Notes: a model not told the origin generated them from the letters alone. Shown: positions 1 to 8,991, numbered from the stretch's first letter. The stretch is 64,000 nucleotides of DNA from Shewanella jiangmenensis (GCF_018596335.1 NZ_JAHEPS010000008.1:1-64000), one strand, 5' to 3'. Translations and numbers: made by a program.

Positions 1-21
1 CATGATCAAACTCTTCAATTA
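1..21 (-). rRNA. rrs: 16S rRNA, 5' end only
   Basis: The first bases are the reverse complement of the conserved start of bacterial 16S rRNA (TTGAAGAGTTTGATCATG). The gene runs leftwards out of the window, so only about 21 bases are present. The leader and promoter lie to the right, at about 22-356. In E. coli rrnB also lies next to murI and trmA, as here. Confidence 0.93.
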
Positions 22-137
22 AAGTTTTGGTCTCAATGAATTTCTGCTGTCATGCTCTGCATGAAAACTCTTTCATTGATAAAATCGTTTTGTCGACTTC
101 ATCAACCTGCGAGTATCCACACAGATTGCTTGATAAA

Positions 138-149
138 TTTTTAAAGAAC
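138..149 (-). promoter_or_regulatory. rRNA leader boxA antitermination element
   Basis: On the minus strand the sequence reads GTTCTTTAAAAA followed by an AT-rich stretch and CAATCTGTGTGG. This is close to the E. coli rrn leader (boxA TGCTCTTTAACA followed by the same CAATCTGTGTGG). In that system boxA recruits the Nus factors that keep rRNA transcription free of termination. It lies about 115 bases before the 16S start. Confidence 0.8.
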
Positions 150-321
150 GTGACCGACTTTCATCTGGTCAGGGCTGCGTATTCTACAGAAGCCCTTTTC
201 GGCGTCAAGCCCTTTTTTGAAGAACATTTTCAACTGTCGTTTTAATGTTCGGGGCTCTTGCCCTGACTTGGTGTGCTTGTTACAGCCGGGCTGCTTTCGC
301 TGCCGTTTCACCCTGTCAGTG

Positions 322-356
322 GAGGCGCATTATAGGGGGTGAAATGCTGCTGACAA
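322..356 (-). promoter_or_regulatory. rRNA operon P1-type promoter
   Basis: On the minus strand there is TTGTCA (351-356), a 16-bp spacer and TATAAT (329-334), followed by the GC-rich discriminator GCGCCTCCACT. This closely matches E. coli rrn P1 promoters, whose GC-rich discriminator confers ppGpp and growth-rate control. A start near base 322 would give a leader of about 300 nt. The A/T run just upstream (about 361-367) could belong to an UP element. Fis sites were not resolved. Confidence 0.85.
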
Positions 357-597
357 CCCCTTTTTTGCGGCAATGCTTTCGACTGAGTGGAATTGCAGCA
401 ATACGGGCAATTAGCCAGCGAATTACGGTCAAATATGGTTCAGTTGGGATAGTGCAGGAATAAAGAGCTGAAATCACCTTGGTTTTAAAGCTCATTTTTT
501 CGACAGCGATCTGGTTTATTATCTGATAATTCATTACTATGTATCTGCTTTTAACAGTTCATTATCATTTGCTTATTTTGATTAGAGTAAACTTCTT

Positions 598-1053
598 ATG
601 CAGAAATCATTTCTTATTGCGCTGATAGCCGCTGCCGTAGGTGCCTTGGTGATTTTCCAGTTTCTGCCCACCTTTCCTGCTTATTTGGCGTTTTTGTTGG
701 GGGCATTGCTTGCTATCGGGATTGTGACTGCCGTTCCGGCCGGTGTAAGCAAAACGAAAGTCGAAACGGAATATAAAGGGCCAACCATGACCTTATATGT
801 TGGCAATTTGCCTTACCGTGTTCATGAAGGTGAAGTAAAAGCCCTGTTTGCTGAATTTGGTCCGGTGAACTCGGTTCGTTTGGTGCGGGACAGAAAGACA
901 GGTCGTCGTAAAGGATTCGGCTTTGTTGAGATGGCAGAAAGCGGTGCTCAAAAGGCCATGACCAAACTGAACGACTTTACCTTTCAGGAAAGAACGCTGA
1001 AAGTACGTGAAGCCAAGAATCAGGACACCGAAGCAGAGAGAGCCGACGACTAA
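598..1053 (+). CDS. membrane-anchored RRM RNA-binding protein
   Basis: A 151-aa protein with two parts. Residues 1-50 are hydrophobic and look like two closely spaced membrane helices (about 5-22 and 28-48). Residues 63-142 form one RNA recognition motif, with RNP2 LYVGNL near the start and RNP1 KGFGFVEM in the middle, followed by an acidic tail. RRM folds bind single-stranded RNA. If the helices are real, the RRM would sit at the inner face of the cytoplasmic membrane. The RNA target is unknown. It is divergent from the rRNA operon and converges on murI, with the two stop codons overlapping at 1050-1053. Small bacterial RRM proteins are common, but most are soluble and shorter. An alternative start at Met63 would give a free RRM protein of about 89 aa, yet the upstream reading frame is fully open and sensibly hydrophobic. 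Confidence 0.85.
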   Translation: MQKSFLIALIAAAVGALVIFQFLPTFPAYLAFLLGALLAIGIVTAVPAGVSKTKVETEYKGPTMTLYVGNLPYRVHEGEVKALFAEFGPVNSVRLVRDRKTGRRKGFGFVEMAESGAQKAMTKLNDFTFQERTLKVREAKNQDTEAERADD

Positions 1054-1865
1054 GCAGAAAAGCGCGACACCTGGGTAAAACCGTAGCGCTCGAGGCTTAG
1101 CATAAGTCCTGGCAGAATTGAGGGTGTGGTGTACCACGCCCTCATCTTTATTTGAGCCTCACCAGTTTGCAGCGACCCTGGCTGCGTCCTGTCACTTATC
1201 CCTTCGTTAGCTATTAGATGCACCACCCGATTGGCAATTGCCTCGCCTGAGTCTATCAGGGCAACCTTTTCCCCGAGTATCAACTGAAGTTCAGCCCCGA
1301 GCAGCGGGAAATGAGTGCAGCCAAGTACCAGCGCATCAATGTGCGAGTCACGGATTGGCTGGAGTATGTCTTGCATCCGCTGCATATCCAGCTCAATGCC
1401 TGCCATTTTCTGCTCGGCCATGGCTACCAGCTCAGAACTGCCAAACATGTGCACCTTACAATGGCTGGCAAAGCGCTCTACCAGCTCATGGGTATAGCTG
1501 CGTCTTACAGTGCCGGGGGTTGCGAGAAGTCCAATGTGGCCGGTTTGGGTTTGGGCGGCGGCCGGTTTAATGGCAGGCACCACACCGACCACAGGAATAC
1601 TCAGCACGGCGCGCAGCGCAGGCAGCACCAGGGTGCTTGCGGTATTGCAGGCGATAACCACGAGGGCGGCATCTATTTTACTGGCCGCGGCTTTAACCAA
1701 TGCCACACAGCCTTCCACCAGCACGTCTTCGGCAAGTTCACCGTAGGGTAGCCGCGCATTGTCGAACAGATAGCAATAGTCATTGTCCGGCAGTAATTTG
1801 CGGATTTCGCTCAGCACCGACAAACCGCCGATACCGGAATCAAAGACTAAAATGGGTCGGGACAA
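1050..1865 (-). CDS. murI: glutamate racemase
   Basis: A 271-aa enzyme that converts L-glutamate to D-glutamate for peptidoglycan synthesis in the cytoplasm. The N-terminal DSGIGGLSVL motif is diagnostic. The two catalytic cysteines are C73 (IACNTAS) and C183 (LGCTHFPL). The start is a TTG at 1863-1865 preceded by GGAG at a 6-base spacing; no ATG lies at the right place. The stop codon overlaps that of the convergent RRM gene and no hairpin is visible between them, so the two transcripts must overlap. In E. coli murI also lies directly upstream of an rRNA operon in the same orientation. The length is normal for the family. Confidence 0.96.
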   Translation of the reverse strand: MSRPILVFDSGIGGLSVLSEIRKLLPDNDYCYLFDNARLPYGELAEDVLVEGCVALVKAAASKIDAALVVIACNTASTLVLPALRAVLSIPVVGVVPAIKPAAAQTQTGHIGLLATPGTVRRSYTHELVERFASHCKVHMFGSSELVAMAEQKMAGIELDMQRMQDILQPIRDSHIDALVLGCTHFPLLGAELQLILGEKVALIDSGEAIANRVVHLIANEGISDRTQPGSLQTGEAQIKMRAWYTTPSILPGLMLSLERYGFTQVSRFSA

Positions 1866-1892
1866 GTTACGCTCCGTACTCTATCGGTGCTT

Positions 1893-1912
1893 TAAGCTCT
1901 AATAAGCTCTAA
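1893..1912. repeat. 10-bp direct repeat, two exact copies
   Basis: TAAGCTCTAA occurs twice in tandem, 28 bases upstream of the murI start codon. It belongs to the recurrent short spacer repeats seen through this window. Confidence 0.75.
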
Positions 1913-2026
1913 GAAGGGACGCGCCGATTTTCCCACAGCCTAAAATAAAGGGCAAAGCCAGAAAACTGGACATCACTCCTCGCTGGGGTAAAATTTGCGC
2001 CCCTCATATTTGCCGGACGACACACA

Positions 2027-3130
2027 ATGAACCCACAAGCCATGGATCTTCACCATTACGAGGAGCAGCTTGCCCACAAGAGCAAAGCGCTCAGCGAGGC
2101 CTTTGCCCGCTACAATCCACCGGCATTGGAAGTGTTTCCGTCAAACCCCAAGCATTACCGCATGCGTTGTGAATTCCGCATTTGGCACGACGGCGACGAT
2201 CTCTATTACTGTATGTTCGACAGTGAGACCAAGCAGAAGGTGCGGGTCGATGCGTTTTTGCCGGCAAGTGCACTGATTAACGAGATGATGCCGGCACTGC
2301 TGGATGAACTGCGCCCCAACCCAAGTCTGCGCCACAAGCTGTTTCAGGTAGATTTTTTATCGACCCTGAGCGGCGAAATTCTGGTGAGTCTGCTTTATCA
2401 CCGCCAGCTGGATGACAATTGGGTGACTGAAGCCAAGGCGATGAAGCAACGCCTGTCGAGCCGTTTCAAACTCGATGTGATTGGCCGGGCACGCAAGCAA
2501 AAGATTCTGCTCGACCGCGACTATGTGATGGAAACCCTGCAGGTTAACGGCAAAGCGCTGCATTACAAGCAGGTCGAAAACAGCTTTACCCAACCCAATG
2601 CGGTGGTGGCGACCAAGATGCTGGAATGGGCAATTGATGCCACCAAGGGCAGCCAGGGCGACTTGCTCGAGCTTTACTGCGGTAATGGTAACTTCTCGAT
2701 TGCACTGGCAGATAACTTCGACAAGGTGCTGGCCACCGAGCTTGCCAAACCATCGGTGGATGCGGCGCAGCACAACATTCAAATCAATGACGTGAAGAAT
2801 CTCAGTATCATCCGCATGTCGGCTGAGGACTTCACCCTGGCGATGCAGGGCGAGAAGCGCTTTAACCGGCTTGGGGATATCGACCTTAACAGCTATCAGT
2901 GCAACACCATTTTTGTTGACCCGCCGCGCAGTGGTCTGGATGACGGCACGGTGAAGCTGGTGCAGGGCTACGACAATATCCTCTATATCTCCTGTAACCC
3001 TGAGACTCTGGATGCCAATCTGCAAACCCTGAGTCAAACCCATGAGATAGTGCGTTTTGCACTGTTCGATCAGTTCCCTTACACCCATCACACTGAAGCG
3101 GGTGTATTGCTGAAACGTCGCCCAGTCTGA
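2027..3130 (+). CDS. trmA: tRNA (uracil-5-)-methyltransferase
   Basis: A 367-aa SAM-dependent enzyme that methylates U54 of tRNAs to ribothymidine. The SAM-binding stretch [15 protein letters not shown] lies around residues 213-227. [10 protein letters not shown] precedes the catalytic nucleophile C323 (YISCNPETL), and E357 near the C-terminus fits the catalytic base, in the same places as in E. coli TrmA. The length equals the usual 366-367 residues. The start at 2027 follows GGA at a suitable distance; a second ATG lies five codons later. A strong hairpin (3149-3175) ends the gene before convergent fabR. Gene order with fabR and murI is as in E. coli, though btuB is not between trmA and murI here. 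Confidence 0.97.
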   Translation: MNPQAMDLHHYEEQLAHKSKALSEAFARYNPPALEVFPSNPKHYRMRCEFRIWHDGDDLYYCMFDSETKQKVRVDAFLPASALINEMMPALLDELRPNPSLRHKLFQVDFLSTLSGEILVSLLYHRQLDDNWVTEAKAMKQRLSSRFKLDVIGRARKQKILLDRDYVMETLQVNGKALHYKQVENSFTQPNAVVATKMLEWAIDATKGSQGDLLELYCGNGNFSIALADNFDKVLATELAKPSVDAAQHNIQINDVKNLSIIRMSAEDFTLAMQGEKRFNRLGDIDLNSYQCNTIFVDPPRSGLDDGTVKLVQGYDNILYISCNPETLDANLQTLSQTHEIVRFALFDQFPYTHHTEAGVLLKRRPV

Positions 3131-3148
3131 AGTCGCGTCTTTAAACTG

Positions 3149-3175
3149 AAAACGGAGCCAATTGCTCCGTTTTTA
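3149..3175. terminator. bidirectional terminator between trmA and fabR
   Basis: A 10-bp stem AAAACGGAGC / GCTCCGTTTT with loop CAATT. T runs on both strands suit the convergent genes trmA and fabR. Confidence 0.88.
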
Positions 3176-3226
3176 TTTGTGCTGATGCCGGTGCGACTGA
3201 CACCAACCGCTTCCGTCGGGCTCGAC

Positions 3227-3841
3227 TCAGCGGTTATCCACTTTCTGATGCAGCACTTCGGCGCCCTTGGCCACCATCCGCAGCTGCATCACCAGCTGAT
3301 CGGCCAGCACCTTGCGCTCAGACTTTTTCATATCGAGCGCCGCCGCGCCGGCGTTAAATACCAAAGTCACCATGGCCTCTGCCTGCGCCCTGGCAAGCTC
3401 AGGGTTACGGTGCGCCTTCTCTTCGGTGTAGTGGGCCAGCTCAGAAATGAAGTGCTCTATCTCGCGGGCCACCGCCGCGCGAAATGGCGCCGAAGTGCCG
3501 GAGCGTTCATGCAAGAGGATCCGAAACACGTTGGGGTTGGAATCCAGCACTTCCATAAAGGTATCGACCGAGATACGGATAACACTGCCACCGGCCTCGG
3601 CGCGCTGACGGCCCTTTCGCATCATCTGGCGCAGTGCCAATCCACCTTCATCTACCATGGTGAGGCCGAGCTCGTTCATATCTTTGAAATGACGGTAAAA
3701 AGAGGTAGGCGCAATATTTGCCTCCCTGGCCACTTCCCGCAGGCTCAAACTGGAAAAACTGCGCTCGGCACTGAGCTGATTGAAGGCGGCATCCACCAAG
3801 GCGCGGCGGGTTTTTTCCTTCTGCTGTGCTCTAACTCCCAT
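3227..3841 (-). CDS. fabR: TetR-family repressor of unsaturated fatty acid genes
   Basis: A 204-aa protein nearly colinear with E. coli FabR from its first residues ([13 protein letters not shown]). The helix-turn-helix is at about residues 30-52 ([19 protein letters not shown]), followed by the conserved core [20 protein letters not shown]. In E. coli FabR represses fabA and fabB, reading the saturated to unsaturated acyl balance. Here it is divergent from an acyl desaturase, with a matching palindrome between them, so it very likely controls that gene. Orientation relative to trmA is the same as in E. coli, where yijD lies between; it is absent here. Confidence 0.95.
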   Translation of the reverse strand: MGVRAQQKEKTRRALVDAAFNQLSAERSFSSLSLREVAREANIAPTSFYRHFKDMNELGLTMVDEGGLALRQMMRKGRQRAEAGGSVIRISVDTFMEVLDSNPNVFRILLHERSGTSAPFRAAVAREIEHFISELAHYTEEKAHRNPELARAQAEAMVTLVFNAGAAALDMKKSERKVLADQLVMQLRMVAKGAEVLHQKVDNR

Positions 3842-3943
3842 GGCTACATCCGTTCATCTAACTGAATCTCGGGATAATAACCCTTTTACCCCAAAAACAC
3901 AGCCCCGACTCGCCTTGACCTTGCGCCCAAGCTCAACTAAATT

Positions 3944-3961
3944 AGCTTACAGCTGTACGCT
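3944..3961. promoter_or_regulatory. candidate FabR operator
   Basis: AGCTTACAGCTGTACGCT is an 18-bp near-perfect palindrome of the form AGCnTACA-nn-TGTACGCT. It resembles the FabR sites known upstream of E. coli fabA and fabB. It lies 23 bp before the desaturase start codon, where binding would block transcription or early elongation. Assignment is by motif and context only. Confidence 0.72.
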
Positions 3962-3984
3962 TAACGCGATATTTGGAAATTATA

Positions 3985-5091
3985 ATGAAAAAACCTCCTC
4001 TCATCTGGCTCAACCTCTCTCTGTTTATTTTAACCTTCGGCGGTGCGGTAACACTTGTTCCCTGGCGCGAACTGACCCACGGCTTTGACGCCGTTGAGTG
4101 GTTAACCTTTGTCCTGCTTGCTTTTTTCAGTGGTTTGTCGATTACCGGCGGTTATCACAGACTCTGGTCACACAAGACTTACAAAGCCAATGCGGCCGTG
4201 CGGTTTTTCTATGCCCTCGGCGGCGCTTTGGCGTTGCAAAACAGTGCGCTGCACTGGTCGTCTGATCACCGCGTGCACCATAAGCATGTCGATGACAACG
4301 ACAAAGACCCCTATTCGGCGAAGATGGGTTTCTGGTACAGCCATATCGGCTGGATGCTGCGCGAATATCAGGCCCACAGATACCACGACTACAGCAACGT
4401 ACGCGACCTGCAAAACGATGCCATCGTCATGTGGCAGCACAAACACTATCTGCTGCTCACAGTGCTGATGAACATCGGCCTGCCCGCGTTTTTGGGCTGG
4501 CTCAACGGCGATGTGCTCTCCATGGTGTTGCTGGCAGGTCTGGCGCGCCTGGTGGTGGTGCATCACTGTACCTTCTTTATCAACTCTCTGGCGCACATCT
4601 GGGGTTCGCAGCCTTATACCGACAAAAACACCGCCCGCGATAACCCGCTGCTGGCGTTTTTGACCTACGGCGAGGGCTACCACAACTTCCACCATATCTT
4701 CGAAAACGATTACCGTAACGGCATTCACTGGTGGGATTACGACCCAACCAAGTGGCTTATCAAGAGCCTGTCGTGGCTGGGCATGGCCAAGGACTTGCGT
4801 AAAGTGCCGCAGGAGCGGATTGAAAGCGCCAAGTTGCAGATGCAGCTTAAACGCAGTCAGCACAAGCTGGCCGGCCGCAAGGACGCCGAAGAATTGATTG
4901 AAAAACTGCAGCTGGAATACGAGCGTTTGAAGCAGCAACTGATGGCCTATTACGAAGCGAAGAAAGAACTGCTCGAAGCCCGCCGTGCCCACTTGTGTGT
5001 GAACGAGTTACTGCCACGGGTAGCCGAGCTCAAGGCAAGGCTCAAGCTGCAGCAGCAAAACTGGAACAGCCTGACCGCCGCCTGTCGCTGA
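3985..5091 (+). CDS. membrane acyl-lipid/acyl-CoA delta-9-type desaturase
   Basis: A 368-aa integral membrane di-iron desaturase that introduces a cis double bond into fatty acyl chains. The three histidine boxes are present: H58-H63 (HRLWSH), H95/H98/H99 (HRVHH) and H233/H236/H237 (HNFHH). The hydrophobic stretches lie in the expected places around them. The ATG at 3985 follows TGGA at a 7-base spacing. Residues from about 278 to 360 form a charged heptad-like region rich in E, K, L and Q that predicts a long C-terminal coiled coil, which the short bacterial desaturases normally lack. The upstream FabR-like operator suggests repression when unsaturated acyl chains are abundant. Oxygen dependence would complement the anaerobic FabA/FabB route. 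The exact position of the double bond cannot be read from the sequence. Confidence 0.92.
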   Translation: MKKPPLIWLNLSLFILTFGGAVTLVPWRELTHGFDAVEWLTFVLLAFFSGLSITGGYHRLWSHKTYKANAAVRFFYALGGALALQNSALHWSSDHRVHHKHVDDNDKDPYSAKMGFWYSHIGWMLREYQAHRYHDYSNVRDLQNDAIVMWQHKHYLLLTVLMNIGLPAFLGWLNGDVLSMVLLAGLARLVVVHHCTFFINSLAHIWGSQPYTDKNTARDNPLLAFLTYGEGYHNFHHIFENDYRNGIHWWDYDPTKWLIKSLSWLGMAKDLRKVPQERIESAKLQMQLKRSQHKLAGRKDAEELIEKLQLEYERLKQQLMAYYEAKKELLEARRAHLCVNELLPRVAELKARLKLQQQNWNSLTAACR

Positions 5092-5126
5092 TAGCCTGCC
5101 CGTCTCGTTACCGGTAGCCAATAATA

Positions 5127-5156
5127 GATACGGCCTCCTTGCATGGAGGCCGTATC
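5127..5156 (+). terminator. terminator after the desaturase gene
   Basis: A perfect 12-bp stem GATACGGCCTCC / GGAGGCCGTATC with a 6-base loop, 36 bp after the desaturase stop codon. It is followed by CGTTTATC, so the U-tract is weak. It could also act within the selD leader. Confidence 0.65.
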
Positions 5157-5199
5157 CGTTTATCATGGGTGCCATCGTTTCAAGACAGGCAATGTGTGT

Positions 5200-6255
5200 A
5201 TGTCATCCCCCGTATCAGAGCAGGTCAAACTGACCGAATACAGCCACGGCGCAGGCTGCGGCTGCAAAATCTCCCCCAAGGTGCTTGGCACCATACTCAA
5301 GTCGCAGCTGCCGGAATTTGTTGACCCGAACTTGCTGGTCGGCAACGCCAGCAGCGATGATGCCGCCGTCTATAAACTTAATGACACCACCGGCATCATC
5401 AGCACCACCGACTTTTTTATGCCGATTGTGGACGACCCCTTCACCTTCGGCCGCATCGCCGCCACCAACGCCATCAGCGACATTTACGCCATGGGCGGCA
5501 CTCCTATGATGGCCATCGCCATTCTGGGTTGGCCGGTGAACAAGTTAAGCCCCGAGATTGCCCAGCAGGTAGTCGATGGCGGTCGTCAGGCCTGTATGGA
5601 TGCCGGCATCATGCTCGCAGGCGGCCACAGCATTGACGCCCCCGAGCCGATTTTCGGTCTGGCGGTTACAGGCCAGCTGCCGCTTGAGCGGCTGAAACAG
5701 AACAACACCGCCAAGGCGGGAGACAAGCTGTATCTCACCAAGCCTATCGGTATCGGTATTCTGACCACAGCACAAAAGCAGAAAAAACTTGAGGACGCCG
5801 ATGCCCATATCGCCCCGGACGCCATGTGCACTCTCAATAAAATCGGTGCCGATATCGGCGCACTTAAGGGCGTGAATGCCCTGACCGATGTCACCGGCTT
5901 TGGTCTTGCGGGGCATTTGCTCGAAGTGTGCCAGGGCGCAGGACTTGATGCCGAGCTTAATCTCGATAAGGTGCCGCTGCTTGAGCGCGCCGAACACTAC
6001 CTGAGCCTTGGCTGTATCCCCGGCGGCACCCACAGAAACTACGACAGCTACGGCGAGCATCTGCCAGCCGTCAGCGAGCGTGAAAAGGCGCTGCTGTGCG
6101 ACCCGCAAACCAGCGGCGGCCTGCTGGTTGCCGTAAGCCACGAAGGTGAAGCTGAGCTGTGCGCCTTGCTCGAACGTCAGGGCATCAAACCCGTGTGCAT
6201 CGGCAGCCTGAGTGAAGGCTCTGGACGTATCACCCTCAGTGGCAAGCAAGCATGA
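5200..6255 (+). CDS. selD: selenide, water dikinase (selenophosphate synthase)
   Basis: A 351-aa enzyme that makes selenophosphate from selenide and ATP, the selenium donor for selenocysteine and 2-selenouridine. The N-terminal segment [14 protein letters not shown] matches E. coli SelD; C20 and K23 correspond to catalytic Cys17 and Lys20. The active-site residue is a TGC cysteine codon, so this is the Cys form and not the selenocysteine form. The ATG at 5200 gives the usual N-terminus; an in-frame ATG at 5143 would run through the preceding hairpin and is unlikely. The stop codon overlaps the selU start (ATGA), pointing to coupled translation. No selA or selB is in the window. Confidence 0.96.
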   Translation: MSSPVSEQVKLTEYSHGAGCGCKISPKVLGTILKSQLPEFVDPNLLVGNASSDDAAVYKLNDTTGIISTTDFFMPIVDDPFTFGRIAATNAISDIYAMGGTPMMAIAILGWPVNKLSPEIAQQVVDGGRQACMDAGIMLAGGHSIDAPEPIFGLAVTGQLPLERLKQNNTAKAGDKLYLTKPIGIGILTTAQKQKKLEDADAHIAPDAMCTLNKIGADIGALKGVNALTDVTGFGLAGHLLEVCQGAGLDAELNLDKVPLLERAEHYLSLGCIPGGTHRNYDSYGEHLPAVSEREKALLCDPQTSGGLLVAVSHEGEAELCALLERQGIKPVCIGSLSEGSGRITLSGKQA

Positions 6256-7355
6256 GTCAGCTAAAGGTTCCGGCCAGTGAGTACCGGCAGATATTGCTTA
6301 ATGGCCATCCCATCATGGATGTGCGCGCGCCGGTGGAATTTGGCAAGGGCGCATTTCCTGCCGCGGTAAATTTGCCGCTGATGACCGACAGTGAACGGCA
6401 GAAGGTCGGCACCTGCTACAAAGAGCAGGGCCAACAGGCCGCCATTGAGCTTGGCCATCAGCTGGTTTCCGGTAGGGTTAAGGACGCCCGTGTCGCCGCC
6501 TGGAAGGCGTTTTTTGAGACCAACCCACAGGGGTATCTTTACTGCTTTCGCGGCGGACTCAGATCGCAAATCACCCAGCGCTGGCTGAAAGAAGCCGGAC
6601 TCGATATTCCCTATATCGAGGGTGGCTACAAGGCGATGCGCCAGTTTCTGATTGAGGAAATTGACGCCTCCCCCAGGCACAGCGAGATGCTGATTTTGAG
6701 CGGCATCACCGGTAGCGGCAAAACCGATTTTATCCGCCTTCGCACTGAATCCATCGATTTGGAAGGCATAGCCAATCACCGTGGTTCCAGTTTTGGTAAG
6801 CAGCACGACGGCCAGCCGAGTCAAATCGACTTCGAGAACCGCCTCGCCATTGAGCTGATGCGCCACCAGGAACGGAGTAACGGCAGTCTACTACTCGAGG
6901 ATGAGAGCTTCCTGATTGGCCGTAACGCCATACCCAAGTCGTTTTTCGAAAAGATGCAATCAGCCCCGGTGCTGGTTCTGACCGAAACGCTCGATGCGCG
7001 CCTGCCAAGGCTGCTCGATGACTATGTGCACAAGATGCATTCAGGCTATGTGAGCCGTTTGGGCGAAGAAGCCGGATTTGCCGCATTCCGCGAATATCTG
7101 CTCGGCAGCCTCAAAGGCATTCACAAACGCCTCGGCGGCAAGCTGCATAGCGAAATCACCGAACTGATGAGCCAGGCCCTGGCGAGCCAGCAAAGCCGCA
7201 GCGACAGCAGTGACCATCTCAAGTGGATAGCGCTGCTGCTGGAAAGCTACTACGACCCCATGTACCACTTCCAGCTTGGCAAAAAAGCCGCCCGGGTGCG
7301 CTTTGAAGGCACCCATGCCGAAATGCATGCCTATCTTGATAGTCTCCGCAAATAG
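6252..7355 (+). CDS. selU: tRNA 2-selenouridine synthase
   Basis: A 367-aa enzyme (also called MnmH or YbbB) that uses selenophosphate to exchange sulphur for selenium at the wobble 2-thiouridine of certain tRNAs, through a geranylated intermediate. Residues 1-125 form a rhodanese domain with catalytic C98 in [11 protein letters not shown]. The rest carries a P-loop GITGSGKT at 151-158. The start overlaps the selD stop by 4 bases, so the two are one transcription unit with a shared pathway. A strong terminator follows. Length is typical of the family. Confidence 0.96.
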   Translation: MSQLKVPASEYRQILLNGHPIMDVRAPVEFGKGAFPAAVNLPLMTDSERQKVGTCYKEQGQQAAIELGHQLVSGRVKDARVAAWKAFFETNPQGYLYCFRGGLRSQITQRWLKEAGLDIPYIEGGYKAMRQFLIEEIDASPRHSEMLILSGITGSGKTDFIRLRTESIDLEGIANHRGSSFGKQHDGQPSQIDFENRLAIELMRHQERSNGSLLLEDESFLIGRNAIPKSFFEKMQSAPVLVLTETLDARLPRLLDDYVHKMHSGYVSRLGEEAGFAAFREYLLGSLKGIHKRLGGKLHSEITELMSQALASQQSRSDSSDHLKWIALLLESYYDPMYHFQLGKKAARVRFEGTHAEMHAYLDSLRK

Positions 7356-7357
7356 CA

Positions 7358-7381
7358 AAAAGCCCTCGCAAGAGGGCTTTT
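7358..7381. terminator. bidirectional terminator after selU
   Basis: A 10-bp stem AAAAGCCCTC / GAGGGCTTTT with a GCAA loop. It begins just after the selU stop and also serves the convergent lipoprotein gene. Confidence 0.9.
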
Positions 7382-7430
7382 GATTTTACTGATACCAAGT
7401 TATGTCGGTACCGTAGGGTGCCAGTACCGC

Positions 7431-7462
7431 AGGTTTTTCAGTAAACCAGATTTTCAGTAGAC
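7431..7462. repeat. degenerate direct repeat at the 3' end of the lipoprotein gene
   Basis: Two copies of an AG(G/A)TTTTTCAGTA-like unit of about 16-17 bp, the second running over the stop codon of the lipoprotein gene (7454-7456). The left copy is less exact. This could be a recent slippage event at the gene end. Confidence 0.45.
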
Positions 7463-8743
7463 AACGACGGTAATATCTTCGTAGTCGTAGTTATCGAAAA
7501 ACGCCGGGCGCAACTTGGTACCACTGCGGCTTTCGCTTACCAGCTGCTGACGCAGTGCGTTGATGCCGCCGCTCTGGCGATATCCGCTGCTCTGGAAGGA
7601 AATTTGGCGGATATTTGCCGCTTCAAACTGAGCCTCCAGGTCTGCCGGTAACTGCAAATCCGGGAAAGTACCCTTTGCCGGCGCATTCAAGCTCCAATTC
7701 AGCTCATCTGCGCGCACAAACAGCATCATGCCAGCGCGATTTGTGCCGATATTGCTCAGGTCATAGTTTACCGCGACACCGCTCTCCATCCCCTGCAGCA
7801 GCGTATTGACTGCAGCAAACATGGCTTGCTCGTTATTGGCGATTTCAGGGCTTTGTATCTTGGCAGGCTCAGTCACCTTAATCCGGCGACCGGCGTTGTA
7901 ACTCACTGTACCCTCTGGGGTATCGCCGATGTCCTTGCTGTGGCTAACCTGCAGGAAGTTATTGCTGTGGATCCCCGGGAATACAGACACCAACTCAGGT
8001 GAACGCATTAAATGACGACGTCCATCCTTGTTGAGGCCAAAAGTATAGGCACGGGTGATGCCATCATAATTATCGTAGAAGGACACCACGACACCCTCAT
8101 TGGCAGCTGCAGACACCAAATCGGCGGTCAGTACCAGGCTACTGTTGTTCTGATTCACATCCAGCAGTGCTCCATAGGCTTTGTCGTTTGCTATGGTAGG
8201 CGTCAGCAACAGGTCAACACTGGCATACTGGCCACCGGGAACCTTACAAAACTCCATGTTATTCAGCGCTTCGAGGCGTGAACCACGCAGCAGGATCTTG
8301 TGATCAGGATAGGCGGCGGTAAGCTCAGCGCCGTTGACCTCGAGTGTCTTGCACTCACACTGCAGATCCAAGCCGGCATCGTAAGAGACACGGTTACCCA
8401 AATCGCCGCTGCCGCGCTCAAGCTCGGTATCGAGATCTAACTGACCATTGGAGCTTGTCACCAAGGTGACATGAGCGGCATCGGCCGGCCAGGCGATATC
8501 CAGGTGACCGGCACCGTTGGGTTTATGTGTTGCCAGCACGGAACCATCTTTTTTATGCAGAATGATCTTGGCATCAGAATTGGGCACCTGCACATCGCAC
8601 TTTATTGCCTGATGCATAAAGTCGCCAACCAAACGGGCAGTGTTAGTGCCACCAGAGCCCGAATTGTCAGCAGAATCGCCCGAACCACCGCCGCATGCGG
8701 CCAGCAGCAGTGAACACGAACCAAGCAGAAATTTCCCTTTCAT
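7454..8743 (-). CDS. lipoprotein of unknown function
   Basis: A 429-aa protein with a type II signal peptide ending in the lipobox LLAAC (C17), followed by a Gly/Ser/Asn/Asp linker (GGGSGDSADNSGSGG). The mature part has no catalytic motif that I recognise; it has a CKC-like cysteine pair (QCECK near residue 130) and looks beta-rich. It is probably outer membrane bound, because the residue after the lipid cysteine is Gly and not Asp. The ATG follows GAGG at a 7-base spacing. It stands alone between the selU terminator and a TetR gene. The last codons lie next to a degenerate 17-bp repeat (7431-7462). Function unknown. Confidence 0.85.
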   Translation of the reverse strand: MKGKFLLGSCSLLLAACGGGSGDSADNSGSGGTNTARLVGDFMHQAIKCDVQVPNSDAKIILHKKDGSVLATHKPNGAGHLDIAWPADAAHVTLVTSSNGQLDLDTELERGSGDLGNRVSYDAGLDLQCECKTLEVNGAELTAAYPDHKILLRGSRLEALNNMEFCKVPGGQYASVDLLLTPTIANDKAYGALLDVNQNNSSLVLTADLVSAAANEGVVVSFYDNYDGITRAYTFGLNKDGRRHLMRSPELVSVFPGIHSNNFLQVSHSKDIGDTPEGTVSYNAGRRIKVTEPAKIQSPEIANNEQAMFAAVNTLLQGMESGVAVNYDLSNIGTNRAGMMLFVRADELNWSLNAPAKGTFPDLQLPADLEAQFEAANIRQISFQSSGYRQSGGINALRQQLVSESRSGTKLRPAFFDNYDYEDITVVVY

Positions 8744-8991
8744 TTGTAATCCTCAGGTAGCGCCTATGTTAAAAGCGGCGCCATTTAACCATCCAAAAGG
8801 ATTAGACACAATACTCAGGATAAAATTTTACAGCTTACCGAATTTCATCCCATTTAATCCAAAATCAATGCCTTATATCGCATTAATACTAAATTATGTC
8901 GCAACATCAATCAGAAACCAGCTAACCACCTCTCAGCATAAAGCAGACTTTTGCGACTGGGTGGCGCCAATGGCATGGCAAAGGTTAACTA

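Larger units (their letters stand above)
22..597. other. rRNA leader and divergent promoter region
   Basis: This 576-bp gap holds the 16S leader and P1 promoter on the minus strand. The AT-rich stretch at about 490-597 must contain the promoter of the RRM gene on the plus strand. Short open frames here (27-245, 245-463, 316-534) overlap the transcribed leader or the promoter, show no family resemblance and are not annotated as genes. Confidence 0.7.

Noticed and set aside
27-463. Two short frames over the 16S leader
   Set aside because: They overlap the boxA leader and the P1 promoter of the rRNA operon.
2357-3091. Minus-strand frame opposite trmA
   Set aside because: It is antisense to trmA, whose catalytic residues are all in place.
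4168-4992. Minus-strand frame opposite the desaturase
   Set aside because: The three histidine boxes on the plus strand identify the true gene.
5257-5268. Possible selenocysteine codon in selD
   Set aside because: The active-site codon reads TGC (Cys), and no in-frame TGA occurs there.
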